Shown: positions 45,224 through 55,106, numbered from the stretch's first letter. The stretch: DNA of 64,000 nucleotides from Sphingobacterium sp. BN32 (GCF_030503615.1 NZ_CP129963.1:1860001-1924000); one strand, 5' to 3'. Notes: generated from the letters alone by a model not told the origin. Translations and numbers: made by a program.

Positions 45224-45569
45224 AAAATTAAGTTTTGGTTAGTAGGATATTTAACTAAAGAAACGGGAATTGTAGATGATATCCAAGTCTCTTCCGTTCT
45301 AATCTACGGCACCGTTATCGGTAATTATTTTCAAAAAAATGAGTATGAAGCTGCACTAAAAGGAATCGCCACAGTTCAACGCTTGTTCCTACACTTGTCA
45401 AGACTAGGTCAACTCATAACCCTTGTAAAGCCCTTTCAAACCCAATGCTAAGCCCAATCATAAGCGCTCTGAATCGGGTTTGATAGGGTTAAACAAGGCT
45501 TGATCAAGGCTTGATCCTGCTTCTTGAACAGCATCATGTCATAGGTAGTTATGTTGATTACGTGATAAA
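45224..45569. other. Intergenic region upstream of the GH109-nag operon
   Basis: 346 bases. It contains the palindrome ACCGTTATCGGT (45311-45322, ACCG/CGGT arms), a candidate regulator site about 88 nt from the GH109-type start. It also holds the dispersed repeat listed separately at 45418-45500. No coding potential was seen. Confidence 0.5.
45418..45500. repeat. Second copy of the lpxB-upstream repeat family
   Basis: 18 bases (45418-45435) are the exact reverse complement of 24133-24150. CAAACCCAAT (45437-45446) and an inverted GGGTTTGATAGGGTT (45477-45489) match the arm sequence of the 24067-24128 palindrome in degraded form. A nearby tandem AAGGCTTGATC unit (45495-45516) also repeats. Confidence 0.7.
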
Positions 45570-46784
45570 CTAAGCACTATATTCCGGCTTCCACACTTGC
45601 TCTTGATGCGTTTCCATCGCAATATTGGCCATATGGCTTGCAATAGCGACATCTCGGCCCGTATATACATCCGCAGCAGGTTTCTTTCCCGTACGGATAC
45701 ACTCGAGAAAATCAACTAACGCATAATAGGTCGGGTCCTTTTTCAATGGATCTAAATCCGAGAAGTCTATAAGTTCGCCCTCGCCATAGTGCACAGCCTT
45801 CGTGGCACCTGTTACGCCGTCTACTGTCCCGATTTCTTTCTTTACGTTTTCCGAGAATAGGCGTGCCTGGTCTTGCGTGACAATGATAGATCCCTTATCG
45901 CCGAGAATACGGATGCCGTAGCCCTTATACGCATTGGACAAAATGGACGAAACACTAGACTTTATGCCATTTGGATATTCATAAACCACACGCACATTGT
46001 CATAGTTCTCGCGCCCATCTTTCCAGTAATCCACTCCACCAATACCAGTTACACGCAGTGGTGCCGCACCAACCATCCAGTTTACAACGTCAATCGGATG
46101 TCCACATAATTCGGTCATCAGTCCGCCGCTAGAGGCCTTGTACATTCGCCAATTGACGAAGCGCTCGTCCATGCCCGCAGGAACTGGAAAACGCCAGTTT
46201 GAATTGCGATGATACTGACATTCGTAATGCAGCACCTTTCCCAGCCATCCTTTGTCGATAATCTCTTTGATGCGTTTGTATAAGCCGTAATAACGGTATT
46301 GATGCCCCACCTGAAAGACCATCCCCGATCGTTCAACTTGCTTCACCAAGTCGATTGCCTGCGGTATATCATAAGAGATTGCCTTCTCCAGGTAAACATG
46401 CTTTTTATTTTGCAAAGCATTCACGGCCATTGGATAATGCAGGTATAAAGGGGTGGCAATAATAACCGCATCGACTTTTTTATCTGTTACCAGCTCTTTA
46501 TAGTCCTTATAGACCTTTACCGAGGGAGGTATCATTTTCTTTGCCGCTAGGGTATTGTCTTCGCGCAGGTCACAGATTGCTGCGACCTCCACGTTCTGAA
46601 TATCTCTGAGTAAACTTAGCAAGCCTCGCCCACGACTCCCCACGCCGATCACTCCCACTCGTAACTTCTTGGCCGATCCCGACAAACCGAATACAGCGAG
46701 ATTACCCGGCAACACGGCTAAGCTTGAGATGGCTATGCTGCTATTTTCAATAAACTTCCTTCTGGAAATATGATTGTCTTTCAT
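45570..46784 (-). CDS. Gfo/Idh/MocA family oxidoreductase, exported type
   Basis: A 404-residue NAD(P)-binding oxidoreductase with a Tat-like signal, SRRKFIENSSIAISSLAVL. The Rossmann motif VGVIGVGSRGRGLL is at about residues 42-56. Next are KKHVYLEKAISYDIPQ, the usual Glu-Lys-Pro site with Ala in place of Pro, and VGHQYRYYGLYKRIKEII. The partner gene upstream is a DUF1080 hydrolase and both follow SusC-SusD. Recently described 3-keto-glycoside pathways pair such dehydrogenases with DUF1080 proteins, so oxidation at C3 of a glycoside is a reasonable inference. Confidence 0.85.
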   Translation of the reverse strand: MKDNHISRRKFIENSSIAISSLAVLPGNLAVFGLSGSAKKLRVGVIGVGSRGRGLLSLLRDIQNVEVAAICDLREDNTLAAKKMIPPSVKVYKDYKELVTDKKVDAVIIATPLYLHYPMAVNALQNKKHVYLEKAISYDIPQAIDLVKQVERSGMVFQVGHQYRYYGLYKRIKEIIDKGWLGKVLHYECQYHRNSNWRFPVPAGMDERFVNWRMYKASSGGLMTELCGHPIDVVNWMVGAAPLRVTGIGGVDYWKDGRENYDNVRVVYEYPNGIKSSVSSILSNAYKGYGIRILGDKGSIIVTQDQARLFSENVKKEIGTVDGVTGATKAVHYGEGELIDFSDLDPLKKDPTYYALVDFLECIRTGKKPAADVYTGRDVAIASHMANIAMETHQEQVWKPEYSA

Positions 46785-46787
46785 AAT

Positions 46788-47519
46788 TTAAATTCTTTTA
46801 ATCCGAATATTCCTAAAACTAGAAGCATCCTGATGATCCGTCAACATGATATGTCCAGCAACAGCCTCTCCATAGCGCGAGCTATACATTTCGAACTTCG
46901 TTCCTGCCACTAAGGCACGAAACTCATCCGTCCCGCGTTCATAGCTTAAGATCTTTTTCCCATTCAGCCAATGTTCTACCAAATTTCCTTTGACCACGAT
47001 ACGCGCTTTATTCCACTGTCCGTGCGGCTTAAGTACTTTATTCTTATCAGGGGCATACAGCAAATAGGCAGATCCTGTTTCTGTTTTCGGGCTGATCCCG
47101 CCTTTTACCGACTCATGGTTAAAATCATCGATCATCTGATATTCCGGGCCGTTTAGCTCGACCTTTCCAGCTTTGGTTTGCAGCGGACTAACCAGGTATT
47201 TCACTCCGGAATTGGTATTCTTATCCAGTTTGAACTCAATTTCTAGAATGAAATCGCTGTACACTTTTTTGCTGATAATGTCGCCTCCTTTTTCACCAGG
47301 CACGAGCTTTAAAACCCCATCCTCCACTTTCCAACCTTGTGTCGGAAAGCCTCCCCCTTTTGCGCTGGTCCAATGTTTTGAAGCATCTTTCCCATCGAAT
47401 AGTGTTTCCCACTGTCCTTTGGATTGCGTTGCTTCAAAAGCACGTTCTATTTTCAAAGCTTCATTGATTGGCGAAGCGGCTAGATGCAGACCTAATAAAA
47501 TTGCACTGATTATTTTCAT
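46788..47519 (-). CDS. DUF1080 (3-keto-disaccharide hydrolase) family protein
   Basis: A 243-residue protein with a signal peptide, MKIISAILLGLHLAASP. The concanavalin-like fold has LFDGKDASKHWTSAKGGGFP, then WKVEDGVLKLVPGEKGGDII and FILEIEFKLDKNTNSGVKYL, then GPEYQMIDDFNHESVKGG. This is the DUF1080/3-keto-disaccharide hydrolase family. It is thought to cleave glycosidic bonds of 3-keto sugars by elimination/hydration. It lies 3 nt upstream of the Gfo/Idh/MocA gene and 10 nt after SusD. Confidence 0.88.
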   Translation of the reverse strand: MKIISAILLGLHLAASPINEALKIERAFEATQSKGQWETLFDGKDASKHWTSAKGGGFPTQGWKVEDGVLKLVPGEKGGDIISKKVYSDFILEIEFKLDKNTNSGVKYLVSPLQTKAGKVELNGPEYQMIDDFNHESVKGGISPKTETGSAYLLYAPDKNKVLKPHGQWNKARIVVKGNLVEHWLNGKKILSYERGTDEFRALVAGTKFEMYSSRYGEAVAGHIMLTDHQDASSFRNIRIKRI

Positions 47520-47529
47520 GGCTGTTCAA

Positions 47530-49293
47530 TTAAGGAATTGTTTCAATTGGTGGCACATTCCTTTCTGCTCCATCATAGCCCTTGTTCTGGTTGATTACGC
47601 CTTTAGTATTGGCAGTAATTACGGTTGAAGGAATTGGCCAAAGTACATGGAAAGGCGCAATATTTGCCACGTTTCCTAACATCGAGATCTTCTGGTCGTA
47701 AGTTGGGTTCTTGCGCTTCACGCGGTCGAAGTAGTAATTCTTCTCCGAAAAATTTGCTAAGGAATAGCCCTGCAGGTTCTTCGCCGCTAAGATGAACGAA
47801 ATTCTGACCATCTCTGAATGTCTTGGCTCCTCGGTAAACAACTCCCTTGCTCGTTCATCCATAATAAAGTCTATTGTCACTTCTGCAGCAGTCATCGGCA
47901 ATGCTTTGGCACGTGTTCTAACTTTGTTGATATCCGCAGCTGCCAAATCCAACTGTCCCTTCCAAAAATAGGCTTCAGCACGCAATAGGTAGGTTTCCGC
48001 CAATCTAAATACGTAGAAGTCGCCATTTCCGCCTTGCGGAATCGCTGTTTTGTTCTGCTCCGGAACATATAGTTTATAATGCGGAATCGCATATATGCTA
48101 CGGAACGTATCCAATGGATCGGCGAAATATGCTGGGTTTACTGGCTTTCCAAAATCTTTCGAATTCGGATTGTTGTATTTATACTCGTGCTTATCTACCC
48201 AGTTAGCATCTGCTCTTCGTAAATCGGTCGTATTCTTATACGTCGCCCCCTTATAAGACCAAACATCATATTGGTAAAATCCGGTCAAGCGCACATTCGC
48301 ATTCCCTCTTCCCAATGAATCATACATCGGTCCCGAAGCCACCATACCTGCCTTACCCTCGCTATCGCGCACAGGTGCCTGAAACCATGAACATCCGTAG
48401 TAGCGCATGGTAAATAAACCGGCAGAGCGAGCATCAGCAGGCGCCTCAAAGCGATCTATCGTCGCTAAAATTGTTTCCTTGTTGTTTGCTAATGAAACGT
48501 TTTCCGGCCTATGCAAATCCCACATCAAGTTTCTATAGTTATTTGCTGCGTCCTTACCGAAACGCTCCGTCATTAAAGCATACGGACCATTGATGACCGC
48601 ACTTGCAGTCGCGATGGCTTTGTCGAAATCTAAATTTGCTAGATATACTTTGGTCAATAGGTGATTGGCAGCTCCTTTGGTCAATTCGCCAGCTGCGGCA
48701 GAAACAGGAAGCCATTGTGCGGCAAACTCTAAATCGGATTGAATTTTCTTTAAAATTGCTGTGCGGCTATGTGATTGAAAATCCAATTTCGCGCCTTCGA
48801 TTTCATCGCTAATAAACGGCACATCGCCATAGCTATGTACTAAGCGGTAATACCAATATGAGCGGTAAAATAATCCTTGCGCAAGCATCGCATTTTTCTC
48901 TTCTTCGGTCTTAAACTCAACAGATTGAACTCTTGAGATCAACACATTACAATTCTTGACATTGGCAAACATTAAGTTGAACATTTTCAAGAAGTTGTAA
49001 TACACATCATTATTTGGCGTCAACTTATAAAAATCCAATTGCGACCAAGGAGAACCTAGATCTGAAGCAGCAAACTCCATGATTAAGTTATGTAGGCCCT
49101 TATTCATGTTGTGGGTCTCTTGCTTTAGATCGGTTTTCAAGGTTACCGCCAGCGAGGCAAGCCCCTGCGGATCCTTATAAACATTCTCGGGCGTAAAAAA
49201 CGAAAGCGGCTCCGGGTCTAACCAAGATTTGCTGCAAGAGAGCGTTATGATCGACAGAAAGAATCCCGCTATGATTATATTTAGTTTTTTCAT
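47530..49293 (-). CDS. SusD/RagB family outer-membrane lipoprotein
   Basis: A 587-residue glycan-binding lipoprotein that caps the SusC transporter. The signal peptide ends LSCSKSWLDPEPLSF, with lipidation Cys near residue 20. SusD hallmarks are SYWYYRLVHSYGDVPFISDE, then GAANHLLTKVYLA and RLAETYLLRAEAYFWKGQLD, then FIMDERARELFTEEPRHSEM. Length and order are normal. The SusC gene lies immediately upstream (16-nt gap). The bound glycan is unknown. Confidence 0.94.
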   Translation of the reverse strand: MKKLNIIIAGFFLSIITLSCSKSWLDPEPLSFFTPENVYKDPQGLASLAVTLKTDLKQETHNMNKGLHNLIMEFAASDLGSPWSQLDFYKLTPNNDVYYNFLKMFNLMFANVKNCNVLISRVQSVEFKTEEEKNAMLAQGLFYRSYWYYRLVHSYGDVPFISDEIEGAKLDFQSHSRTAILKKIQSDLEFAAQWLPVSAAAGELTKGAANHLLTKVYLANLDFDKAIATASAVINGPYALMTERFGKDAANNYRNLMWDLHRPENVSLANNKETILATIDRFEAPADARSAGLFTMRYYGCSWFQAPVRDSEGKAGMVASGPMYDSLGRGNANVRLTGFYQYDVWSYKGATYKNTTDLRRADANWVDKHEYKYNNPNSKDFGKPVNPAYFADPLDTFRSIYAIPHYKLYVPEQNKTAIPQGGNGDFYVFRLAETYLLRAEAYFWKGQLDLAAADINKVRTRAKALPMTAAEVTIDFIMDERARELFTEEPRHSEMVRISFILAAKNLQGYSLANFSEKNYYFDRVKRKNPTYDQKISMLGNVANIAPFHVLWPIPSTVITANTKGVINQNKGYDGAERNVPPIETIP

Positions 49294-49309
49294 GATATTT
49301 CAGTTTAAA

Positions 49310-52300
49310 TTATAGTGAGAAATTTACGCCTGCAGAAAAAGTGCGTGGCATCGGCATAGCATTTAATGCATTGGTATAAGTCGTCGTAGGATCTGCTCCT
49401 GGATAAGCTGTTTCCGGGTCCCATCCTGGCCATTTGTCAATCGTAAATACGTTACGAACAGCAAGGAATACACGTAAGTTTTTAACATGTAGGCGCTCTA
49501 AGGAAGTTGATGGAACAGTGTAAGAAAAGGATAAGTCTTGTAAGCGCAAGAAAGCTGCCGACTTGTAGGTACGAATACCACCACCAAAAACCGTTGTTAA
49601 AGCGTTCAGTCTTGGGTAATCGTTATTTCTGTTTTCTGCTGTCCAATACGGAAGATCATAGGTACTGCGTTTGTCGTAAGTATCTGTACCGCCTGCGCGC
49701 TGTGCTTCCTGCAGATTACCTAGATGACCTAATTCTGCTCTCAAGAAGAAAGTAACGTTAAAGTTTTTCAAGAAATCGATAGAATTTCTTAAACCTAGTC
49801 TATGGCGAGGGCGTTCATATCCAATAAACTTCTTATCAATTAAGGCGTCGTATTTAAAGTTTCCGTCAAGATCTACTACTTTAAAATCGCCTGGTTTCAA
49901 GCCGTATTTCGCCGCTTCATCGGCTTCTTCAGCTTGCCAAATTCCCGTTATTTTATAAGTCCAAATAGCATCGATTGACTGCCCAGGAAACCATTCGTTC
50001 GTGTAATCCGGCAATTCTTGATATCCCTTTACTCCACTGATAGTAGTTTCGCCAAAATCACCGAATAGCTCTTCTATTTTATTTCTGTTTCCTGAATAGA
50101 CGAAACTGCTATTCCATCGTAGGTTTTCTCTATCGATGTTAACCGTATTGATCGAAAGCTCCCAGCCTTTATTACTTAGTTTTCCAAGATTGGATACAAC
50201 ACTTTCATATCCGGTAATCTCCGGCAACTTTCTTTTCATCAATAGGTCAACCGTTGTCATGTTATATACATCAGCGGTAATACTCAATCTATTCTTGAAC
50301 ATAGCCAAGTCAATTCCTAAGTTATATGACTCCGTTTGTTCCCATTTTAAATCATAGTTAGAAAGTGTATTGTTAAATACACCGATCTGCGTATTAACAC
50401 CATTGTAATACCGACCAGAATTGACAGTTGCTAGCGCCGCATATTGTCCAATAGAACGGTTACCGTTTCTACCCCAAGATGCACGTATTTTTAAATCATC
50501 GATTTTATCAACATTAAAGAAGGGTTCTTGTGAAAGTCTCCATGCAAATGCAAAAGCCGGAAATACCGCTCTTGGATTTTTCTTTCCGAATGCTGAATAG
50601 CCATCACGACGTACTGATGCGGTGAATAAATACTTGTCGTTCAATGTATAATTCAAACGAGCCATAGCCGCATCGCCTGTTGCGCGCGTATCATTAGCGC
50701 CAACTTTATGATCGGAACCAAATTGAATACCGTGATAGCCAAGCGATTGATTTGGGTTGAATGATTGATTGCTTAAGCTTGATTGCCAAGTATCCACCTT
50801 CTCCGCACTGTATAGCAACGTCACATCAAATTGATGCATACCGAACTGTTTGTTCCAGTGCACCAGATGGTCTAGCATCCATTCGAAAGTTGAACCTTCG
50901 ACCCTCGTAGCATAACCATCCTTGTAAGTCGACCCACCAGTTAACGTGGTTGATGGGTAGAAGTTATAGAGTTTGCTGAATTCATATCGTGGTTGGAAAG
51001 AAACTTTATAGTTGATATCAAACGGTAGCTTAATATTCATGTAAACCGATGAAAATAAGCTGTTGATCTTATTTTTTTGATCCTGTCCACCGAGGTTATT
51101 GATTAAAGGTGTTGCAACGGCAAAACTATTCGGATACCATATTTGCTTCCCTTCATCGTCATACATACTGCCGTAAGGGCTCATGTTAAACATCGCATTG
51201 ATACTTGGGATAATTTGTGTCTGATTCTTATCAGCAAACTGCGCATTAACACCTGCGGATAACCAGTTAGTGATGGTAAAATCGGTGTTGATACGGCTTC
51301 GAATCGTATTAAAATCATCACCTAGAATAATTCCCTCATTATCTTGATAACCGAGAGACCAGTAATATTTAACCTTCTCCGCACCGCCTGATATATTCAA
51401 GTTATAATTTTGTTTAAGACCTTGTCTAAAAACCTCGTCTAGCCAATAGATCTCATTGCCTGCCATATAATTATCAACTTCTACATCATAGAAATTCAAT
51501 CGGCTTAACCATTCTCTCGTATTATCCGCCTGAGGGTTATTACTTGCCGCTCTCCATTGATCGAGTGTTACTCCATCAGGGAGGTTATTGGGGTTATTGT
51601 AGTAAAAGTTAGGCTTCGTTGGGTTGTAACCTCGCATTACATCCGTTCTAAATTGGATGTATCCTGGACCGTCGTACGGCTTAAAGGCGTGCATTAAATT
51701 GGCTAAACCGAAATTAGCGTCCATCGTAATTCGTGGCGTACCTGTAAGGCCTTTCTTTGTCGTTACCTGGATGACGCCAGCTGCTGCTCGCGCACCATAA
51801 ACCGCGGTTGAACTTGCATCTTTCAAGATATCCATCGTTTCAATATCCGAAGGATTGATATCTGCGATACTACCATTGAAGATCACACCATCCAATACGA
51901 TCATCGGGCTGGTGGAAGCATTCAATGATTTCGGACCGCGAATTTCCATATCACTTTCTCCAGACGCTCGTGTACTCTGATTCGAAATAAACCCGGCAAC
52001 TGTACCATTTAACATCTCTGTCAATTGTGTCGTCGGTTGATTCTTAAATTGGTTAGCATCTACGCGGGTAATTGATCCGGTCAAATCGCTCTTTTTCGCC
52101 GTACCATATCCAATTACGACAACTTCATCCAAGTCGGCGGTGGTACTTTGAAGTTTGATGAGTAAATTGCTTTCAGCTCGTGTGACTGTGTATTCGTACG
52201 CCGTGAAGTTCAACATATTGAAGGATAGTTTATCCCCTTGTTTTACTTCAATGGTGAAATTACCTTGATCATCTGTCGCCGTCTTTTTAGTAGAACCTGC

Positions 52301-52486
52301 TACAGATATGGTAACACCCGCGAGCGGTTCGTTGCCTTCCGAGGATACAACTTTTCCGCTAACCGAAAAGGTTTGCGCTTGTTGAAGCTTAAACTCATGA
52401 TAAGTTTTGATCGGAATTTTTGCATGCAGAAGCGTTGGGCTGAGTGCCGCCGATACTGCCAAGAAAAACAAGTAGTCTTTTCTCAT
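49310..52486 (-). CDS. SusC/RagA family TonB-dependent receptor
   Basis: A 1058-residue outer-membrane importer. A signal peptide (LFFLAVSAALSPTLLHA) is followed by a carboxypeptidase-regulatory-like domain (SGKVVSSEGNEPLAGVTISV, about 42-125). Next is the TonB-box/plug start DEVVVIGYGTAKKSDLTGSI, then the SusC marker region ILKDASSTAVYGARAAAGVI and the 22-strand barrel, ending in an aromatic residue run of the type FSAGVNFSL. It has no STN domain, so it is not itself a FecA-like signal transducer. It forms the first gene of the SusC-SusD-DUF1080-Gfo operon. Confidence 0.95.
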   Translation of the reverse strand: MRKDYLFFLAVSAALSPTLLHAKIPIKTYHEFKLQQAQTFSVSGKVVSSEGNEPLAGVTISVAGSTKKTATDDQGNFTIEVKQGDKLSFNMLNFTAYEYTVTRAESNLLIKLQSTTADLDEVVVIGYGTAKKSDLTGSITRVDANQFKNQPTTQLTEMLNGTVAGFISNQSTRASGESDMEIRGPKSLNASTSPMIVLDGVIFNGSIADINPSDIETMDILKDASSTAVYGARAAAGVIQVTTKKGLTGTPRITMDANFGLANLMHAFKPYDGPGYIQFRTDVMRGYNPTKPNFYYNNPNNLPDGVTLDQWRAASNNPQADNTREWLSRLNFYDVEVDNYMAGNEIYWLDEVFRQGLKQNYNLNISGGAEKVKYYWSLGYQDNEGIILGDDFNTIRSRINTDFTITNWLSAGVNAQFADKNQTQIIPSINAMFNMSPYGSMYDDEGKQIWYPNSFAVATPLINNLGGQDQKNKINSLFSSVYMNIKLPFDINYKVSFQPRYEFSKLYNFYPSTTLTGGSTYKDGYATRVEGSTFEWMLDHLVHWNKQFGMHQFDVTLLYSAEKVDTWQSSLSNQSFNPNQSLGYHGIQFGSDHKVGANDTRATGDAAMARLNYTLNDKYLFTASVRRDGYSAFGKKNPRAVFPAFAFAWRLSQEPFFNVDKIDDLKIRASWGRNGNRSIGQYAALATVNSGRYYNGVNTQIGVFNNTLSNYDLKWEQTESYNLGIDLAMFKNRLSITADVYNMTTVDLLMKRKLPEITGYESVVSNLGKLSNKGWELSINTVNIDRENLRWNSSFVYSGNRNKIEELFGDFGETTISGVKGYQELPDYTNEWFPGQSIDAIWTYKITGIWQAEEADEAAKYGLKPGDFKVVDLDGNFKYDALIDKKFIGYERPRHRLGLRNSIDFLKNFNVTFFLRAELGHLGNLQEAQRAGGTDTYDKRSTYDLPYWTAENRNNDYPRLNALTTVFGGGIRTYKSAAFLRLQDLSFSYTVPSTSLERLHVKNLRVFLAVRNVFTIDKWPGWDPETAYPGADPTTTYTNALNAMPMPRTFSAGVNFSL

Positions 52487-52527
52487 AATTCAGTTTTTTA
52501 GTAAAGGTTATAGGATCGAATATAGCT

Positions 52528-52545
52528 ATTGTGTCCGTACACAAT
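52528..52545 (-). promoter_or_regulatory. Palindrome upstream of the SusC operon
   Basis: ATTGTGT-CCGT-ACACAAT, with perfect 7-bp arms, lies 42 nt upstream of the SusC start and in the intergenic region shared with the divergent hydrolase gene. It has the form of an operator for a dimeric repressor (LacI or GntR type); the binding protein is unknown. Confidence 0.45.
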
Positions 52546-52663
52546 GATAAAAAGAAACTTGAGTGAAAAGAGGGATTATCACAAAAATATTACCGACAGC
52601 GTTTCCGACGATTTTTGAAATAAGTACTCCAAAAATAAAGTAACTTGTGTTAAAACTGCCCCT

Positions 52664-53671
52664 ATGATGAAAAAAACATATACCACTTTTTTAAACATTC
52701 GTTTGTTGCTGATCTGCTTTGCCTTAAAAACATCGATACTATGTTTAAACGCACAGTCCAAGGTCGATTGGGACGATAGGTCGGCTGGAAATTGGCCCGC
52801 AGAAACACGCCAAATTGGAATCAAATCCACAAAGGATCATAGCATTCAGAAGTCTTATCTGTACGAAAGTAAAGCCAAGGGAAAAAGACCATTGATCATT
52901 AGTTTGCATACTTGGGGTGGAAATTATGCACAAAAGGATCCCTTGCTGAAATACTGTATGCAGGCCGATGTACACTATTTGCACCCCGACTTCCGCGGCC
53001 CCAATAAAAGACCGGAAGCAGCAGGGAACGATTTAGTGATACAGGACATAGACGATGCTATTCAGTGGGCACTAGATTCTCTTCGCGTAGATGAACAGCA
53101 TATTCATCTTGTCGGCGTCAGTGGCGGAGGGTTTGCATGCGGGCTCATGTATATGCGATGTAAACATCCGATTAAGTCCTTCCATGCCTTCGTCGGAATC
53201 TATAATTTGGAAGATTGGTATTATGAATCGCTAGCACGTAAAAATTCATATGCAAAGGATATTGTGCGCATTACGAGCGGTGAAAACGAGATGCCAGATT
53301 TCGAGGAGGCAAAAAAGCGTTCGGTCATTTTGATGCCAACGCCGATCAAAGAGCGGAAAGATGCGACATTACATCTATATGCCGGCATCGACGATGGTTA
53401 TACCGGTTCGGTCCCTATTTCTCATAGTTTGGAGCTATATAATAAAGTGGTAAACGATTTTGAGAAAGACGCGAGCGAACAGCTTATCCCTTTAGAGGAT
53501 TGCTATACGCTGTTAAAACGACGGATAAGCCCCAACTTCCAAGTGGAACCTAAAGCTTTCATGGGTAGAGATATCATCTATAGAAAGGAGTATAAGAATA
53601 AGGTCGAGATCATCATATTCGACGGCGGTCATGAAATGCCGGAAGAAAACCTATTAGAACGAATATTCTGA
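52664..53671 (+). CDS. Secreted alpha/beta hydrolase (prolyl-oligopeptidase/esterase type)
   Basis: A 335-residue serine hydrolase with a signal peptide (NIRLLLICFALKTSILCLNA). The strand-turn LIISLHTWGGNYAQKDP forms the oxyanion region. The nucleophile elbow is HLVGVSGGGFACGLMY (Ser about residue 150), the acid is probably in YAGIDDGYTGSVPISHS, and the His is in FDGGHEMPEEN. It is divergent from SusC and shares the palindrome-bearing promoter region. De-esterification of a glycan before import is a reasonable guess. Confidence 0.78.
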   Translation: MMKKTYTTFLNIRLLLICFALKTSILCLNAQSKVDWDDRSAGNWPAETRQIGIKSTKDHSIQKSYLYESKAKGKRPLIISLHTWGGNYAQKDPLLKYCMQADVHYLHPDFRGPNKRPEAAGNDLVIQDIDDAIQWALDSLRVDEQHIHLVGVSGGGFACGLMYMRCKHPIKSFHAFVGIYNLEDWYYESLARKNSYAKDIVRITSGENEMPDFEEAKKRSVILMPTPIKERKDATLHLYAGIDDGYTGSVPISHSLELYNKVVNDFEKDASEQLIPLEDCYTLLKRRISPNFQVEPKAFMGRDIIYRKEYKNKVEIIIFDGGHEMPEENLLERIF

Positions 53672-53734
53672 GCTTAGATTATTTGAATTTTCATTAAATT
53701 GCAACAACATTTATAAAACCTTAAACTCTAAACC

Positions 53735-55048
53735 ATGTACATTAATTCAGGAATGAGATTTCTACTGTCCCTGCTTGTGCTTGTATGCTTATGGAATTTT
53801 GGCTTTGCGCAATCAAGAAGCAACCAGCTGATCCAAGTATTAGTCACACCGAACAAAGCAGATTGGACCTATGCCAACAATGAAGAAATAAGCTTTAAAG
53901 TATCTATCGTCAAGCACCAAGTACCTATTAAAGATGCTGATGTAAGCTATACCATCGGCTGGGAAAAAATGGAACCTTTGCAGTCGGGAAATTTGAAAGT
54001 CAACGGGTCGGAAGTTTCAGTTGGCAAACCCCTAAGGGGCGACAAGCCGGGCTTTATTCGCTGTGAGGTTAAATATAAGTATGACGGGCAAGAGTATAGG
54101 GGAATTGCCACTGCAGCCATTAGTCCGGATAAAATACAACCGACACAAACGCTCCCAAATGATTTCATGGCGTTTTGGAACAAAGAAATCGACGCATTAA
54201 AAAGTATCGCTTTAGATCCGAAAATGACCCTGCTTCCGGAGCTTTCAACCGCTACGGTAGATGTTTACCATGTCAACTTCTCGAATATAAACGGCAGCCG
54301 AGTTTACGGCATTTTGTCCAAGCCAAAAAAAGCTGGAAAATACCCTGCAGTATTACAGGTGCCGGGAGCCGGCATCCGCCCTTATGCTGGTCTGGTGTCT
54401 GTAGCTGAAAAAGGCTTAGTGACGCTTCAAATCGGTATACATGGAATTCCTGTAACCCATGAGCTCGAATTATATAACTCGCTATCCGCAGGCGCATTAA
54501 GAAGTTATCCTTTCTTCAATCTAGACGATAAGGATCAGTATTATTATAAGCGTGTTTACCTTGGTTGTATCCGCGCGGTCGATTTCCTAACGCAATTAGA
54601 TGACGTCGATAAAAACAATTTAACCGTATGGGGCGGTAGTCAAGGAGGTGCCTTATCTATCATTACCGCAGGTCTGGACAAGCGTATCAAACATTTGGTA
54701 GCCTTGTATCCAGCGCTAAGCGATGTAACCGGATATCTGCACAACCGTGCCGGTGGATGGCCGCATATGTTCAATAAACAGAATGCTCCTTTTATGGCGA
54801 CAGATGCGAAGATTAAAAACTCAGCATATTATGATGTCGTAAATTTCGCAAGGCAAGTGAAAGTTCCTGGATTCTACACCTGGGGATATAACGATGAAAC
54901 CTGTCCTCCTACCTCTTATTATGCTGCATATAATTTAATCAATGCTCCTCGGGAACTTTATCTGGTACAAGAAACGGGACACTGGACTTTTCAAGAACAA
55001 CAAGATAAGATACTAAACTGGGTTTTAGAAAAAGCGAAAGTAAAATAG
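53735..55048 (+). CDS. Acetylxylan-esterase-like (AXE1/Cah family) secreted hydrolase
   Basis: A 437-residue protein. A signal peptide (LLSLLVLVCLWNFGFAQ) and a beta-sandwich domain (about 30-130) precede an AXE1-type alpha/beta hydrolase domain. The latter has YPAVLQVPGAGIRPYAG, the nucleophile elbow TVWGGSQGGALSIITA, the acid in YNDETCPPTSYYAA and His in QETGHWTFQEQQ. Such enzymes remove acetyl groups from polysaccharides or cephalosporin-like esters. A second in-frame ATG at 53753 would still give a signal peptide. It follows the previous hydrolase by 63 nt. Confidence 0.85.
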   Translation: MYINSGMRFLLSLLVLVCLWNFGFAQSRSNQLIQVLVTPNKADWTYANNEEISFKVSIVKHQVPIKDADVSYTIGWEKMEPLQSGNLKVNGSEVSVGKPLRGDKPGFIRCEVKYKYDGQEYRGIATAAISPDKIQPTQTLPNDFMAFWNKEIDALKSIALDPKMTLLPELSTATVDVYHVNFSNINGSRVYGILSKPKKAGKYPAVLQVPGAGIRPYAGLVSVAEKGLVTLQIGIHGIPVTHELELYNSLSAGALRSYPFFNLDDKDQYYYKRVYLGCIRAVDFLTQLDDVDKNNLTVWGGSQGGALSIITAGLDKRIKHLVALYPALSDVTGYLHNRAGGWPHMFNKQNAPFMATDAKIKNSAYYDVVNFARQVKVPGFYTWGYNDETCPPTSYYAAYNLINAPRELYLVQETGHWTFQEQQDKILNWVLEKAKVK

Positions 55049-55106
55049 GAAGATGCTAAGGAATACCATAATTGGTAAAACTAAGACTTCTAGAAACGTG
55101 AAAGAT

